From contig CM075938.1 of assembly GCA_038030265.1 (NCBI GenBank), forward strand, positions 12,129,009-12,193,008: 64,000 bases of DNA, read 5' to 3'. The DNA is from Corythucha ciliata. Taxonomy: Eukaryota > Arthropoda > Insecta > Hemiptera > Tingidae. Below are positions 22,681-33,410 of this stretch, piece after piece. A program made the translations under genes and the position numbers. Under the pieces are notes generated by a model that was not told the DNA's origin, did no database searches, and saw nothing but the letters and a program-made list of their open reading frames with translations. How positions within the stretch are numbered: the stretch's first letter is position 1; every line of letters begins with the position of its first letter.

Positions 22681-23410
22681 TTCATGAACAAAAGTGAAAA
22701 CAAAAGCGCTTATTTCCGGCTAAAATGGGGAAATACGCAGAAGGGGAAAAAAATCTAGAAACCGCCAATCCGTGGTTCGGAGGCAACATACCGCTTTTGA
22801 AGACAAGCAAAAGCACGAATTCATGACCAGAATTCGATGAATCACTGCTAAAATGATGGAAAACCGCTAATTCACGGCACAAATCGAGAAGACGCCAATT
22901 CGCGGTTTCTGGAGGACACTCAGTCTCGTTTCATACGTACGCGGTTACACGCAGCGCGGTTTCAAAGCGGTGTGAATTCACGCGTGGCAAGGGGGCGAGT
23001 GGAGGAAAGCGATAACTCTTCAGTTTCTACGCGGCAGCGGTTTGAAGAGGTTTTTTTTCGGTTCACTCATCGCTCGTTCGCCTCTAAAACCGAGAAAAAG
23101 CACTATTCGCGACTAAAATGAAGATAAATCTGTCATTTTCAGGTAAAATTGAGGAGAAAAAACGCTAATTCTTGGCTATAATTTTGATAAAATGCGTCAA
23201 TCAGCCGCTACAATCAACAAAACGCGCTAACTCAGGGCTGAAAAAAAAAGTATAACATCGCGGCTAAATTACAAGGTAAAGCGCTAATTCTCAGCTAAAA
23301 TTGAGAAAACCAGTTTCAGCTAAAATTAAGAAAAAGTGCCAGTTCGTGTTCCAAACGCAAATTCAAGGCACGAATCGAGAAACCGCCTACTAGAGGTTTC
23401 TGGAGGACAC
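22681..23410 (-). repeat. family A repeat field, reverse
   Basis: Reverse monomers (ACCGCTAATTCACGGCACAA, ACGCCAATTCGCGGTTTCTG) run to 22,920 and, after a 170 bp CpG-rich spacer (22,921-23,090), resume to 23,410. Marker monomers with TTCTGGAGGACACT lie at 22,906 and 23,397, about 490 bases apart. Confidence 0.8.
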
Positions 23411-23489
23411 TTTATAAATGTTAATATCGTAAGTCAATAATCTGTTTGCTGTGTCCCCCCCTCCCCGTCTACGATACCACCAGGTGCTT

Positions 23490-24150
23490 AAAGGTTTCGC
23501 CATTTTGAACGCGTGAATGGTCGATCGATTTTGCCATTTTCAGGACGGCAATCATCTGTTTAGGGGTTTTCAAACCACAAACGTCAGTTTTACAATTTAT
23601 AGAGTCCGTTAGGCCATTTTCAGGCGAAATCTGTCAATATGGCCATTTCTAGGGCGTGAGTAATCAGTGTGATATTTTCCGGGCACGAATCCACTGTTTT
23701 AGTCAATTGCAGGGCGTGGACTCATTTTAGCCATTTTTGGGGGGCGCGCATCGTTATTGTATTAATTTTTACGACTCGACAAAGTCAGTTTGGCAATTTT
23801 TCCCCTATTTGGTCAGTTTTGCCGTTTTTAGAGCGGGAATTCGGCTATTTGGCCATTTTTAAAGCGGGAATTGCTAGTTTTTCCATTTTTAGAACGCAAA
23901 TAGTCAAGTAGCCATTTTAAGGGTGAAAATAGACAGTTTTGCTATTTTCAGGGCGAAACCATTCCGTCAAGCCATAACGGCGCGAATGATCAGTGAGGCA
24001 GTTTTTGGCACCCGAATGTTCAATATTGCAATGTTCATGGCCCGAATCACACGTTCGGTTATTTTCAGAGCGCGAACGGTCAGTTTAGCCATTTTTAGGA
24101 TGCCGAGAATCGCCATTTTGGATATTTTTAGCGCGCAAATAACCAGTTTA
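23490..24150 (+). repeat. family B repeat field
   Basis: About twenty degenerate monomers of GCCATTTTTAGGGCGCGAAT followed by GGTCAGTTTT, period about 29-36. They begin some 80 bases after family A ends and stop at the MITE at 24,153. Long open frames here (for example through 23,669-24,150) are periodic and not coding. Confidence 0.8.
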
Positions 24151-24152
24151 TA

Positions 24153-24303
24153 GCTCTTAAGACCCCGATCACTAACCGTGTATGCTATGCGTCTGTCGAA
24201 TCTATGAAATCAATCAAAATGCTTCGTTTTTCGAGGCAATACATTTTCTTGGTTGCATAGACTCCACAGACGCATAGCACAGGGCTTGTGAACGGGCTCT
24301 TAG
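24153..24303. mobile_element. MITE, about 150 bp
   Basis: The left arm GCTCTTAAGACCCC then GTGTATGCTATGCGTCTGT, and the right arm reversed CTAAGAGCCCG then CCTGTGCTATGCGTCTGT, form inverted repeats of about 45 bp. TA stands next to the left end. The centre is AT-rich. It inserts at the edge of family B. Confidence 0.75.
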
Positions 24304-27300
24304 CCGTTTTCTAGCCACTTTTTAAATCCGTCAGCTATGTCGGTAAATCCGTCAAATTGGCAACACTGCTCCAAAACCACAAAGAACGCAAGCCGAAACC
24401 GCAAAGCTCGAAACACAAGGATGACACAACCGCAGCAAATGTCTAACCAACAGCAACGGTTCAACCACAGGAAAGCTCAAACCATAAAAAGTTCCATCCG
24501 CAGTAAACTTCAACCTCTGGGAAACGTTCCTTTTTTCTCTTGTCTTCCTTTTCTGACCCCCGGGCCCAGAGAAAAGCCGAGCCCGGGGGTCACTCCCCTG
24601 TCGACAGCCCCCTCCCACCCGCTCATCGCTAGGGAGTTCTCTCTCTTGTAAACATCTCGTTTTACTTCAATATACCTAATTGGCAGCTTTTAAATTTAAA
24701 AAAAAAAACAACAAAAACATAAAACTTTGAGCGTAAAAAATACTTGAAAAAAACATCAAAAATTCAAGTTAGGCTTATTCCTACAAACATAACAATCTTT
24801 AAAACTTTTGTTTCCTGACAGGATTTCCTGTTTGACTTTTGCCTTCAAGCGACGGGTATAAACCTTCCTGATCGCACTTCTAACTTATTACTCCCCCCCC
24901 CTCCTCACGCCATTCAAGAGAAAGCAAATGAACGCACGTTACAAACGAGTGTGAGAGAGATGAGAAGACTAATTGAAGGGGATGGTCAGCGGGTGGGTGG
25001 GTGGGGAGGGGCATTCGTTTTCGAGTAAATATTTGCGTGCTAGGCCACGTGCCACGTGTCAAAACCAACTTGGTCAATAGAACCCTTTCGAGTCAAGCAA
25101 CAGCTATACTCTGAGAGTGTGGAAAATGGAATAAAACCTACGGAAGTGCGGATTCCTTTATTGTTATAATGACATCTGACGAGATGGTTCGTCGTGGTTT
25201 TTTGACGACGGATCCGACTGTTTTTTTGTTTTTTCTTCATTGTTTTGGACCGGCGGTTTTTTTTCGATTAAAACAAAAAAATTAATAATTTCCAACCCCC
25301 TCCCCCGTAACCTTCCCTGAAACATCATATTCAAGTGGAACTAGAGAGGTCACGCCACACTCAGATATTCACGCAACAACAAAAAAACACATTCGAAAAC
25401 ATTCGAACCACCGAGTTAGCTCGATAAGTATCTCCAAGATATGAATTAAAGGGAACCTCGTTCTCTACAGTCCAGGTTTTTTTTGTTTTTTTGGGGGGTT
25501 ATTTTAAATACGACCACTAATTTGATACACCACTCACATCCACCTCCCTCTCATATTGACGATTGGAAACTTCTGAGCATGCGTGGCCGGGAGAAATCGA
25601 AATTGTTTCCTGGAAAAAAATAATCTTGAAACAACCGCGATTATAAATAAAAAAAATTGTGTCAATAAAATACTTCCCACGCTTAGAAAATTTAGGCTTG
25701 CACCCTTTATGAAAAACGCTTCACGTTGTCCTTCTTTTTCGTGGTGCGATAAGGGGGTGACACGTGGTTGGGCGGGGAAGAATTGAGAAGTTTTTTAAGA
25801 TTGATGACCGTTATTTGGGTTTGAAAGGCCGACAGTGTTGTAAGGTGGGGTAAAAGGGTGGCTGAGGGGTGGTCTTTAAGGCGAACACGATAGAAGTTAT
25901 TGTTTGGCAAGGATTGATTGGCGACGAGAACTTTGAGAGGGAGGATGGGGGACAATTTCTTTTAAATATCCACGAGGGGGAAGATGCTTGAAAAAAACAA
26001 GGAAAAAAAAAGTTGTATTCTATTTTTTTCAAGATACGTCCTGCGTTTGACGGTGAAAAAAGATAGGGGTACCTGACGTCAAATATCGCCTCTGGAAACC
26101 TCTAGTGAATGACAAAAAATAAAACGATTAATACCGCCACGCAGACAAGAGATCAGAGTGCAATTCAAACTCCCTCCCCCTCCTCCTACAACCCCCCCTA
26201 ACAATCGACCACCCACTTCTTGTCTGAGGACACCACAAAAGGCTGACGTGTCACGAACAGAGAAAGTGTCACCAACGAGGCATCCGGCGCCTCTCTAACC
26301 CCACCCCATCATGCCTTTTCACACACAAACCTTTGAAGCGCTCACCAATGTCACGACTCAAAACTCGTTAAATATCAAGTTGTAGAGAGAGCTGACGACA
26401 GCGGTTATGCGAATGACGGAATTGTTATTATCCCCACCCCCACCCACCCATCCTAAACGTCGCAACCATTATTTAGAGCGGATATTAAGCTAATACGTCA
26501 TACAGGAAGCAATTTTTTCCCCCCGGGATACACATACAAAAAAAAATCAGAATTAACCTCACCAACAGATCGAACATCCATTATACTTCTTTTCAACCTC
26601 CCCGTCCCACAAACACCCAACCAGACCAACCACCAAGCACTTTAAATTCCCTCAAGAACCCTTATCTTCACTCCACTATATTCCTACCCACCCCTCTCCT
26701 TTTTTTCAACCTTCTCACCTACATATCACACCGAGTTCCACCCCTTCTCGGCATTACTACTCCAAACAGATTATAACTCTTGTTATTTCTATTGCGAGGA
26801 GAGGGGAGAGAGAATTTTCCAAGACAGTAAATCCACAAAGAATACATTCAGCCTCCCTATACCTCACCACTCGCCTTGACACGCCCCCTTTTACAAAAAA
26901 ACACATCCCACACGGTTCATAGCTGTTAACTTCAGGTTATTATCACATTACCTTCTTCTCTCACCCAAGAAACAAGGTTGAATGAGCTTTTCATTATAAG
27001 AGAGGAAACTGCGAAATAACGTGCTAACTCGCTATTAAGGAAATGATAGTCAAGACATATTTAAGATTGACATATTTAACTGTTATTACTTCAGAATTGA
27101 TTACGAATGAAATTGAGGCAGCAATAGAAATTTCAAGTAATCAATTATTGTTGAAAAACCTCGAAAAAACATTCCCCATTTAAGCCATCAGAGATGGATT
27201 GAAATGTGCATATCACGGGAACGAAATCGGTTGAATGTTGTGTATGGCGAGAAAGAGGGAGACTTGATAGAGGAGTTATTTGCAATTTAAATTTGTATCG

Positions 27301-27540
27301 CGGTCTAAATTTAATTTGGAATTTGTTCACGTCAGTCAAATTAACTGGGAGGTTTGAACGTGTGACCACTGAATGCACTTTTACCGATGGGCATGTTGTC
27401 CGAACATTTTTTGTTTTAAATTCAACAACAATTTATACGAGTTTTACCCTCATTTTATGATTCGCCCATTCATGGAAAGAAAAAGTCTCGTGGAAATCGA
27501 TAAATTATTGTTCCTGCACGGATTCTTTCTTTATGAGAGA
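24304..27540. other. low-copy island, 3.2 kb, no gene seen
   Basis: An open frame of 104 codons at 24,337-24,651 is Gln/Asn/Lys-rich and without known motifs; it starts just after a CCGTCAAATTGGCAACACTG phrase of transposon type and is not supported as a gene. Farther on the plus strand is strikingly C/A-rich (26,150-26,930). No splice-bounded coding block is recognised. Confidence 0.45.
24555..24591. other. perfect GC-rich hairpin
   Basis: GACCCCCGGGC and GCCCGGGGGTC form an 11 bp perfect stem around a 15-base loop. It has no T-run after it. Function unknown. Confidence 0.85.
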
Positions 27541-27665
27541 TTTTTTTTTTTTTTTTGGGTGCCGTTCCGGCCAAGCCGAGGTCCGACGACGCCAAGGCCA
27601 CCAATTGGGCCACTACGTCATACCCAGCGGGTCCCGGTCTCGGGGGGGGGGGGGGGCAAGCACGG
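27541..27665 (-). mobile_element. possible SINE 3' end, minus strand
   Basis: Read on the minus strand, a GC-rich body of about 100 bases (starting after the C-run at 27,642-27,656) ends in CGGCACCC and a run of 16 A (plus-strand T at 27,541-27,556). It shares CTGGGTATG followed by R-CG with the dimeric SINE at about 21,095. No B box was found and no target-site duplication is visible, so this is tentative. Confidence 0.4.
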
Positions 27666-27854
27666 CTCCTCAAATCTCCTCACCCTCCCCAGAAACTCCA
27701 GTACTCGGACCCCCTGAGCCCTGGTAAATTCTAGGTCGATCAACCTGTCCCTCCCAAATACAGCAAACCTCGCTGCCGCAAACCCCTCACACTCTCGCTA
27801 GTGCCCCCTCATCCACTCCACACCCCTCGCATGTAGGGTCCCCTATTGCCTACA

Positions 27855-28347
27855 GCCCAATAGGGGACCCTGGCTGTTAGCAAACTGCGACCCAGTGCCC
27901 TCGGAACCAGTACAAAGTGCGACCCTGACGTTTTACGTGCATTGATCGAAGTGCGACCCGCCTAAGATAAACGAATGAACGAATGAACCTTATCCTTCCG
28001 TCTAAGATAAGGAACTGTTTCTGTATGTAACTTTTCACTCAGTTTGCCAGCGTTTGTCAACGCGTCAACAATGAACTCCCCTGGCCCATCTTGCTCAACA
28101 TCTGTCAGCGATCGAGGTAACGAGTTGTTTGTCCTGGACGGATTCAAATACCGAACCGAAAAAACGAACTGTATCTGCAGACGAACTGGGTGGGTCGCAG
28201 TAAGCACCAGGAAAGGAAGGGTGCAGGGTCGCACTTTGCAGAAGGGCTATCAATTTGTAGGGTCGCACTTTGTAGAAGGGACAATAATTTGAGGGGTCGC
28301 ACTTTGCATAAAAGGGTCGCAGTTTGACAACCCCGCCCTATTGGCCC
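27855..28347. mobile_element. MITE with subterminal TGCGACCC arrays, about 490 bp
   Basis: The TIRs of about 38 bp include CCAATAGGG and CAAACTGCGACCC. Inside, the octamer TGCGACCC occurs three times in forward orientation near the left end (about 27,886, 27,918, 27,952) and five times inverted near the right end (GGGTCGCA at about 28,192, 28,226, 28,259, 28,294, 28,314), mostly in the longer form AAAGTGCGACCC. Clustered subterminal motifs of this kind bind transposase in several DNA transposons; that role is inferred here. A perfect 14 bp hairpin AGGGTCCCCTATTG with its complement (27,835-27,871) overlaps the left border. Confidence 0.75.
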
Positions 28348-28513
28348 CATCATGTGCAAGTGTCTCTTGCGTGCAAGAGTCCGAGAGATGGTCGGCCCAG
28401 CGTTGCCAACTGACAGTTTGCTTTTTCTATCAATTCAAGCTTAAAATCCCGTCAGAATTCCGTCAAATTGTATTCCATTCCGTTAAAAAAATCCAACAAC
28501 AATTATTATTATA

Positions 28514-29020
28514 CAGGGTGGAAAGGGATAAGTGTGACAAAAATTTGTGGGTGATAGTAGGCCTCATTTGCGACCGAAATCACCATATACACCTTGAAGA
28601 TGTTTTTCTGATGAACACTTTGAAGATGTTTTTCTGAATCACGGGTTGTCCGTACACTCAGATTTAGCGTAAACAAACGTGGACTGACTTTTTTTGAAAA
28701 AAATAAAATCCCCGAGTTGCACGACTTTGACCCGCATTTAAGGGCACATAAAATAGTTAACGTTTATCGAAAATGGCTAATCCTGACAGAAAATAGTGTG
28801 CTCTTTCCGAATCCATCACCAAAAGTTGCAAAAATCAAATTGAATGCGAGTTTCTCGCAGTTAGTTTAAAAAATTGATTTAAGCCTTTAAAATCTTTAGA
28901 AAAATCATACCTCGAAGGGTTTTGATTTTCGGACCATGGTGTAGTATATGGTGATTTCGGTCGCAAATGAGGCCTACTATCACCCAAAAATTTTTGTCAC
29001 ACTTATCCCCTTCCACCCTG
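28514..29020. mobile_element. MITE, 507 bp, TA-flanked, CAGGGTGG ends
   Basis: TA stands at both borders. The TIRs of about 80 bp are almost identical: CAGGGTGGAAAGGGATAAG, TGTGACAAAAATTTGTGG, GGTGATAGTAGGCCTCATTT and GCGACCGAAATCACCATATA. TA duplications and CAG-type ends fit Tc1/mariner. A 20 bp segment (TTGAAGATGTTTTTCTGA) is repeated twice near the left arm. No transposase remains. Confidence 0.9.
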
Positions 29021-29940
29021 TATTGTGTAGGTAATTGTTGGGTAATTGTTTAGTCATACTCTAGTAGACTTTTCATAGACGAGTGGTTTAGTTTGGACCA
29101 TACAATAACTGTACTAACCAGTGGCGGATCTAGGGTTTTATCTCGGGAGGGTTCCAACATAAATATGATGAACTGTTTCTTTTTATGAAATAATGTTCCA
29201 GCCACTTTGTCCACCGCAGGGTTTAAACCCCCACGCCCACCAAACCACATCACTGTTTAACTTTGTTTTTTGTTTTTTTGTTTTTTTTTTTTTTTTTTTT
29301 TTGCGATACATATCAATACTCTTTTATGGTAAAGGAAGTATCTATACGAAAAATTATTTGTGTTGTGTGCTCTTCAAACCCGAATAAAGTTGTTTTACCA
29401 GTTTTATTTTTTGGCAACGAAACAACTTCATTTGAACAAGCTGTTTTACCAAACAACACGCCCCCACACGCCCACCGGATTTCATCACAGAAATAACAAT
29501 ACAACTTTTATCTGGACACGTTGTTCGTTCGACTCAAGGGCGTAGCTTAGGAGAGGGCAATTCAACTCGTCTTTGTTCGCAACCAGAGGTATTATACACT
29601 TGGAAACCATCAATCTGCCTCTTAAAAACTGGCTGATTAGCGTTAAAACGGATCATTTTGCCCCTTAAAAAACCCCAAATAATCTTGAAATTTCACCCGA
29701 AAAACAGATTTTCTACAGAAAAAAGTGCGTGCCAGCACTCCGACGTGCGTTTGGGTCCTTTCGGTGGCCTCATATTGTACTTCAAAAATGTTTTTGACTC
29801 TTTTCGTATGGAAAATGTGACAGGTAATCTTTGTGTCTGGGCTATACTCCTAGGAAAAAATGGTTGATTATCTGGTTTGCTGTTATTAGTTTCCTGAAAA
29901 AATTTGATTACAGTAACATAGATGAGGAAAGATGTTGTCG
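29021..29940. other. decayed transposon remnants, no gene seen
   Basis: Near 29,120 AGTGGCGGATCTAGGG begins a common animal transposon-end motif, followed by a long T-rich run (29,264-29,302). The phrase GGCGTAGCTTAGGAG at 29,530 marks another such end. Phrases CCACGCCCACC and CACGCCCACCGG at 29,230 and 29,467 flank the segment. No coding signal. Confidence 0.45.
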
Positions 29941-29944
29941 CCGG

Positions 29945-30165
29945 TAATTAATTAAATAAATTAAATAAAAGTGAAATCTTCCGGACGACGATGGAAGGCC
30001 ATAGCCCATTGAATTTCGAGAAAAAATGGGTTCCCCGCCCCGCCGGGGTTCAAATCCCGGCGGGATTTGAACCCGCAACCTCTGGATTACTAGTCCACCA
30101 CGCTGCCAATTGCGCCACGCAACAATTGGCATTTCATTTAATTTATTTGATGACAGTAAAGTGCT
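29945..30165. mobile_element. inverted-repeat segment carrying a tRNA-like core
   Basis: The left phrase AAATAAATTAAATAAAAGTG and the right phrase CATTTCATTTAATTTATTTG are inverted relatives that flank the tRNA-like core. Within it, GGGTTCAAATCCC (30,046-30,058) and its exact complement (30,062-30,074) are separated by three bases. The phrase ACGAAACGTCG follows at 30,190. It reads as a rearranged tRNA-SINE. Confidence 0.5.
30062..30132 (-). pseudogene. tRNA-like sequence, nominal anticodon AGU
   Basis: The minus strand shows an A-box-like TGGCGCAATTGG, an anticodon loop CTAGTAA (anticodon AGU, Thr) in a 4-5 bp stem, and a T arm GCGGG-TTCAAAT-CCCGC with a good B box. No acceptor stem can be formed, because the 3' side runs into the palindromic copy of the T arm. 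This is a tRNA pseudogene or SINE head. Confidence 0.55.
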
Positions 30166-30339
30166 TGGTGAGGTCCGCGTATTGACTCGACGAAACGTCG
30201 CAATGTAAACAAGGTCGTTGTGCATTATCAGGCCACCAAAAGGAGTAAACTCCAAACGCGCGTCAGAGCTGGTACGCGCTTCTTTAAATAAATTTATTGG
30301 TAAATACGAATTGGTGAACTGAAGTTGGGTTTTCCCAAT

Positions 30340-30735
30340 TTTAGACCTTTATCTTAGTTTTAGCCGTAACTTAGAGTATTTCTCTAAATTATAGCAGCGA
30401 ATCAACGTATTTTCAGAATTTTAGCCGAAAATTAGCGCTTTTTCCTAATTTTAGCAGCGATTAATTGAATAATGAAAATGAATTTGGCATTTTTTTTTCC
30501 TCGTCTTCAGGCACCCAGAAACCGCGAATCGGCGTTTCAACATTTTTTTTTACTATGAAGTTGCGTTTCTCTCAATTTAAGCCGTGAATAAATTGCTCAC
30601 TTTTGGTCATTTTAGCCGTGGACTTGTACCGTGAACGATTCGCGATTTTGATACACTTTTGGCGTAAAAGGACCACCCTGAGCCGTCAATTAGGTAGTGT
30701 TTCTTAATTTTAGCCTCAAATGAGCGTTTTTTTCC
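30340..30735 (+). repeat. family A repeat, forward
   Basis: Monomers include TTTTAGCCGTAACTTAGAG, TTTTAGCCGAAAATTAGCG, TTTTAGCAGCGATTAATTG and TTTTAGCCTCAAATGAGCG, with a marker monomer CAGAAACCGCGAATCGGCG at 30,518. Confidence 0.75.
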
Positions 30736-31420
30736 CCCGAATTTCCTTCCTAAATTTATGAACATAAGACCTAAAAATCCCTATTTTTTCATCTTTTAAG
30801 CTTTTCAGGGGCGTCTGCAGAGGAGAGATCTAAATCTGCCTGCCCCCCCCCCTCACACCTATTACGGCACATTTGCAGGGCGGTTAAAATTTGCTCATCC
30901 ACAGCTACAATTGAGAAAAAGCATGCATAAATCTGTAGCCGTAGGAGCCTACATCGTCTGCCTTCCCTCGCTGAGGTTCGTCAAAAACGGACCGGTTTCT
31001 TCAAAATCGGCTCGGCATCTTAAGCATTTGGTTTCAAAGCTGTAAGCGAAAAATCGCCAATTCTCAGCGAATATTGTGAAAATCGCTCGATACTCGCAGA
31101 GAAAATTGAGAAAAAACGCTAATTCACAGCTGACATTGAGGAAAAATGCTCAACTGAAAGTCTGCCATATAGCCTTTCAAAGGCTTTTAGGCTGTGAAAT
31201 AATGTTCTTAAAGGTTTTCCCACTATTCTCACCCCTGGCGCTCGACCTGGCCCGACCCTTGACTTGGACGCAGTCCAGCGGCGCGCAGTCAGCGATTTCA
31301 TTCGTGGGTCGGGGAGCGTGAAGCTATAGCCCGTCAACTCCAGTACATCTAGTGCTTTTAAGGACATCGTTCTCTCCTTTGGACTGACCTTGACCAATTC
31401 TGGTCCGACGAGTACTCACT
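30736..31420. other. mixed repeats before the second LINE fragment
   Basis: A poly-C tract lies at 30,843-30,851. At 30,925-31,010 a segment with TGTAGCCGTAGGAGCCTAC is a diverged direct copy of 31,583-31,670 inside the LINE. Reverse family A monomers occur at 31,040-31,160. The rest is unassigned. Confidence 0.5.
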
Positions 31421-33410
31421 ATAATGGCACGCGTTCTTGCTTGGATAATATTCGCACGAACTCTTCATATTGTTCTCACCTCAGCACTCTTTGCCTTTCT
31501 GACCACGGTGCCCAGGAGCTTTCCATTGTTGATATTGTTAGTGTGATCGCTTAGACTACGAGGGTTAGTAAGTAATGCATGCATGAAAGTGTAGCCGTAG
31601 GAGTCTACGTTGTCTGTCTTCTCTCGTTGTGGTGTGTTAGAAACGAACAGGTTTCGGCTGCTCCCCATCTTCAGCGTCTGTAAGTACGCTGAAGAATTCC
31701 TCCGCTGAAGGAAATTCCTTGCTGCTTTTCTCAGTCTTGTCGACTACACGCTTCCATCACGGTTGGTGAGGATTACCGGCGGAGGGGCAGTGCGGCACCG
31801 GTGGTTTACTTAGGAACTCCGTAATATGAAGCGACGCTGTGAAGACCTCGTGGCTCTCCGTAACTGCTCTGCGCAGTCGGACTTAGCGGTCTTGACTGAC
31901 ACAATTCGCGCGGCTCGCACGGAATTCGGCGCTGGCATTATCAGAGGGCGAGAAGGGCCCACAATAACTCTGTTCTTCAGGCGGCGCCTAACAGAAGCGG
32001 GGCTGCGTGGTGGTCGATTAGGGAGCATTTGCCGGTGGGCCGGAAGGCCGAGCCACATGCCGACCTCGATGCTGCCTCTTTCAATGAGTTTTTCAATGCG
32101 GCCGCTGGGACCGTTGGCAGGTTGTCGTGTTCTCCCGTTGACTTCGAGCAGTTCTTGCACCAACGTGAATCAAGTGCCTCATTCTCTTTCCAGGACGTTT
32201 CTGTTCCGGAGGTGTACAGGGCCATCGTGGACTTAAATAACTCGGACTATGGTCTGAAGGTTGATATTGTCAAGGCTTCGGCTGACCTTCTGTCTGAGCC
32301 TCTCTCCCATCTCATCAATAGTCTGCTCGTGTCGGGCTCCTTTCCCGATTGTCTCAAGGTGTCCGTCGTTATTTCTGTTCCAAAGAAGAGTTGCAGTACG
32401 AGCTACAGCGACTATCACCCAATTTCAATCATACCGGTCTTTACCCATGTGATTGAGCGTCTGGTCCTTGCACAGGTGTTCGACTTCCTTGAAGTAAATA
32501 ACGTCCTGGCGGCGAACCAGTTTGGATTCAGGAGGGGCAGATCCACGGCTCTGGTCGCTACATGTATGCTCCGGTCTGTGTGTCTGCCTCAGGCTCTTCG
32601 ACTTTTCTCGTGCCTTCGACTCCATTGATGTCGATATTTTGGTCTCTAAGCTGCGTTACTATGGTTTTGGAGAGCAATCCGTCAGGTTCCTTCAAGATTA
32701 TCTCGTTGGTTGGCTACAGAGTGCGTGTCGCTTGGTGGCTCTAGATCTGAGCTCGCCCAGGCTATTAATCTTGGAATAAAGCAGGGTTCCATTTTGAGTC
32801 CTCTGCTTTTTCTGCTATACGTGAACGACCTGTGTCTTTCGTTCTCTCCTCCGCTGTTCGAGATGTTCCTCTATGCCGACGATTTAACGGTTCTGTGCAC
32901 TGGGGGTTCAGCGGCTGATCTGTCTAGAGAGCTGGGGTCCGCGTCTGCTTTGGTACAGTCTTGGTGTCTGGCAAACCGGCAGCTCGGTCAGATTTCTCGG
33001 GTTGTTCATCGATTCCCGGTTATCTTGGGATAGACATACCGCGGAGCTCTCGTCCCAGCTTTCAAAGTCTATCTTCACATTGCGCCGCCTAAGAGTAGAG
33101 GCGGTAGGTGGTATCAGAGGATGTGCTGCGTCAAGCCGCTAATACGGGCCTTAGTCTACTTGATTGAACTATTAAGGTTTCCCATAATATTGAGTACGAC
33201 ATACGGCAGGAAAACCCATCCCAGACTCGGCTGCCAGATAGCAAGTTGCTAATTCGGTCAACCTCGTCCGGAACGGTAGCCATGTCGTAATATACTATTT
33301 TTTTAAATGCTTTTCTACAGGTTATGGGAGTAAAACATCACAGCGAGGTCTCCGCGGTTTTTTAAGTCTTGTTCTATTATACTTGGATGAATCCCATTTT
33401 GTAAATTAAA
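31421..33410 (+). mobile_element. second LINE fragment, 5'-truncated, RT-bearing
   Basis: The fragment begins inside the APE domain, passes through a linker and RT, and ends in a C-terminal remnant (LPDSKLLIRSTSSG near 33,229-33,270) with an AT-rich tail to about 33,410. It differs in sequence from the LINE at 1-6.2 kb, so it is another family of the same general group. Truncation of the 5' half is the usual outcome of target-primed insertion. Confidence 0.8.
31425..33150 (+). pseudogene. LINE ORF2 fragment: APE C-terminus and RT, frameshifted
   Basis: The APE end carries NGTRSCLDNIRTNSS and LCLSDHGAQELSI (31,425-31,550) with the catalytic SDH retained. RT fingers follow at 32,029-32,628 (DYHPISIIPVFTHVIERLV, NQFGFRRGRSTALVA). 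A frame change near 32,600 leads to DFSRAFDSIDVDILVSKLR. Another near 32,750 leads to IKQGSILSPLLFLLYVNDL and an intact YADD at 32,871-32,882. A deletion brings LANRQL next to FLGLFIDSRLSWDRHT at about 32,995. The reaction would be target-primed reverse transcription. The copy is inactive because of at least three frame breaks. Confidence 0.85.

Noticed and set aside
23669..24153. Consecutive open frames of 76-80 codons
   Set aside because: They are produced by the family B monomer; residues repeat with the DNA period and no domain is present.
24337..24651. 104-codon Gln/Asn/Lys-rich frame
   Set aside because: No motif, no homologue recognised, starts beside a transposon-type phrase, and ends over a GC hairpin; composition alone explains it.
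29908..30255. 116-codon minus-strand frame with RVQIPPGFEP
   Set aside because: That peptide is the usual accidental translation of a tRNA/SINE T arm, and the frame crosses the tRNA-like unit.
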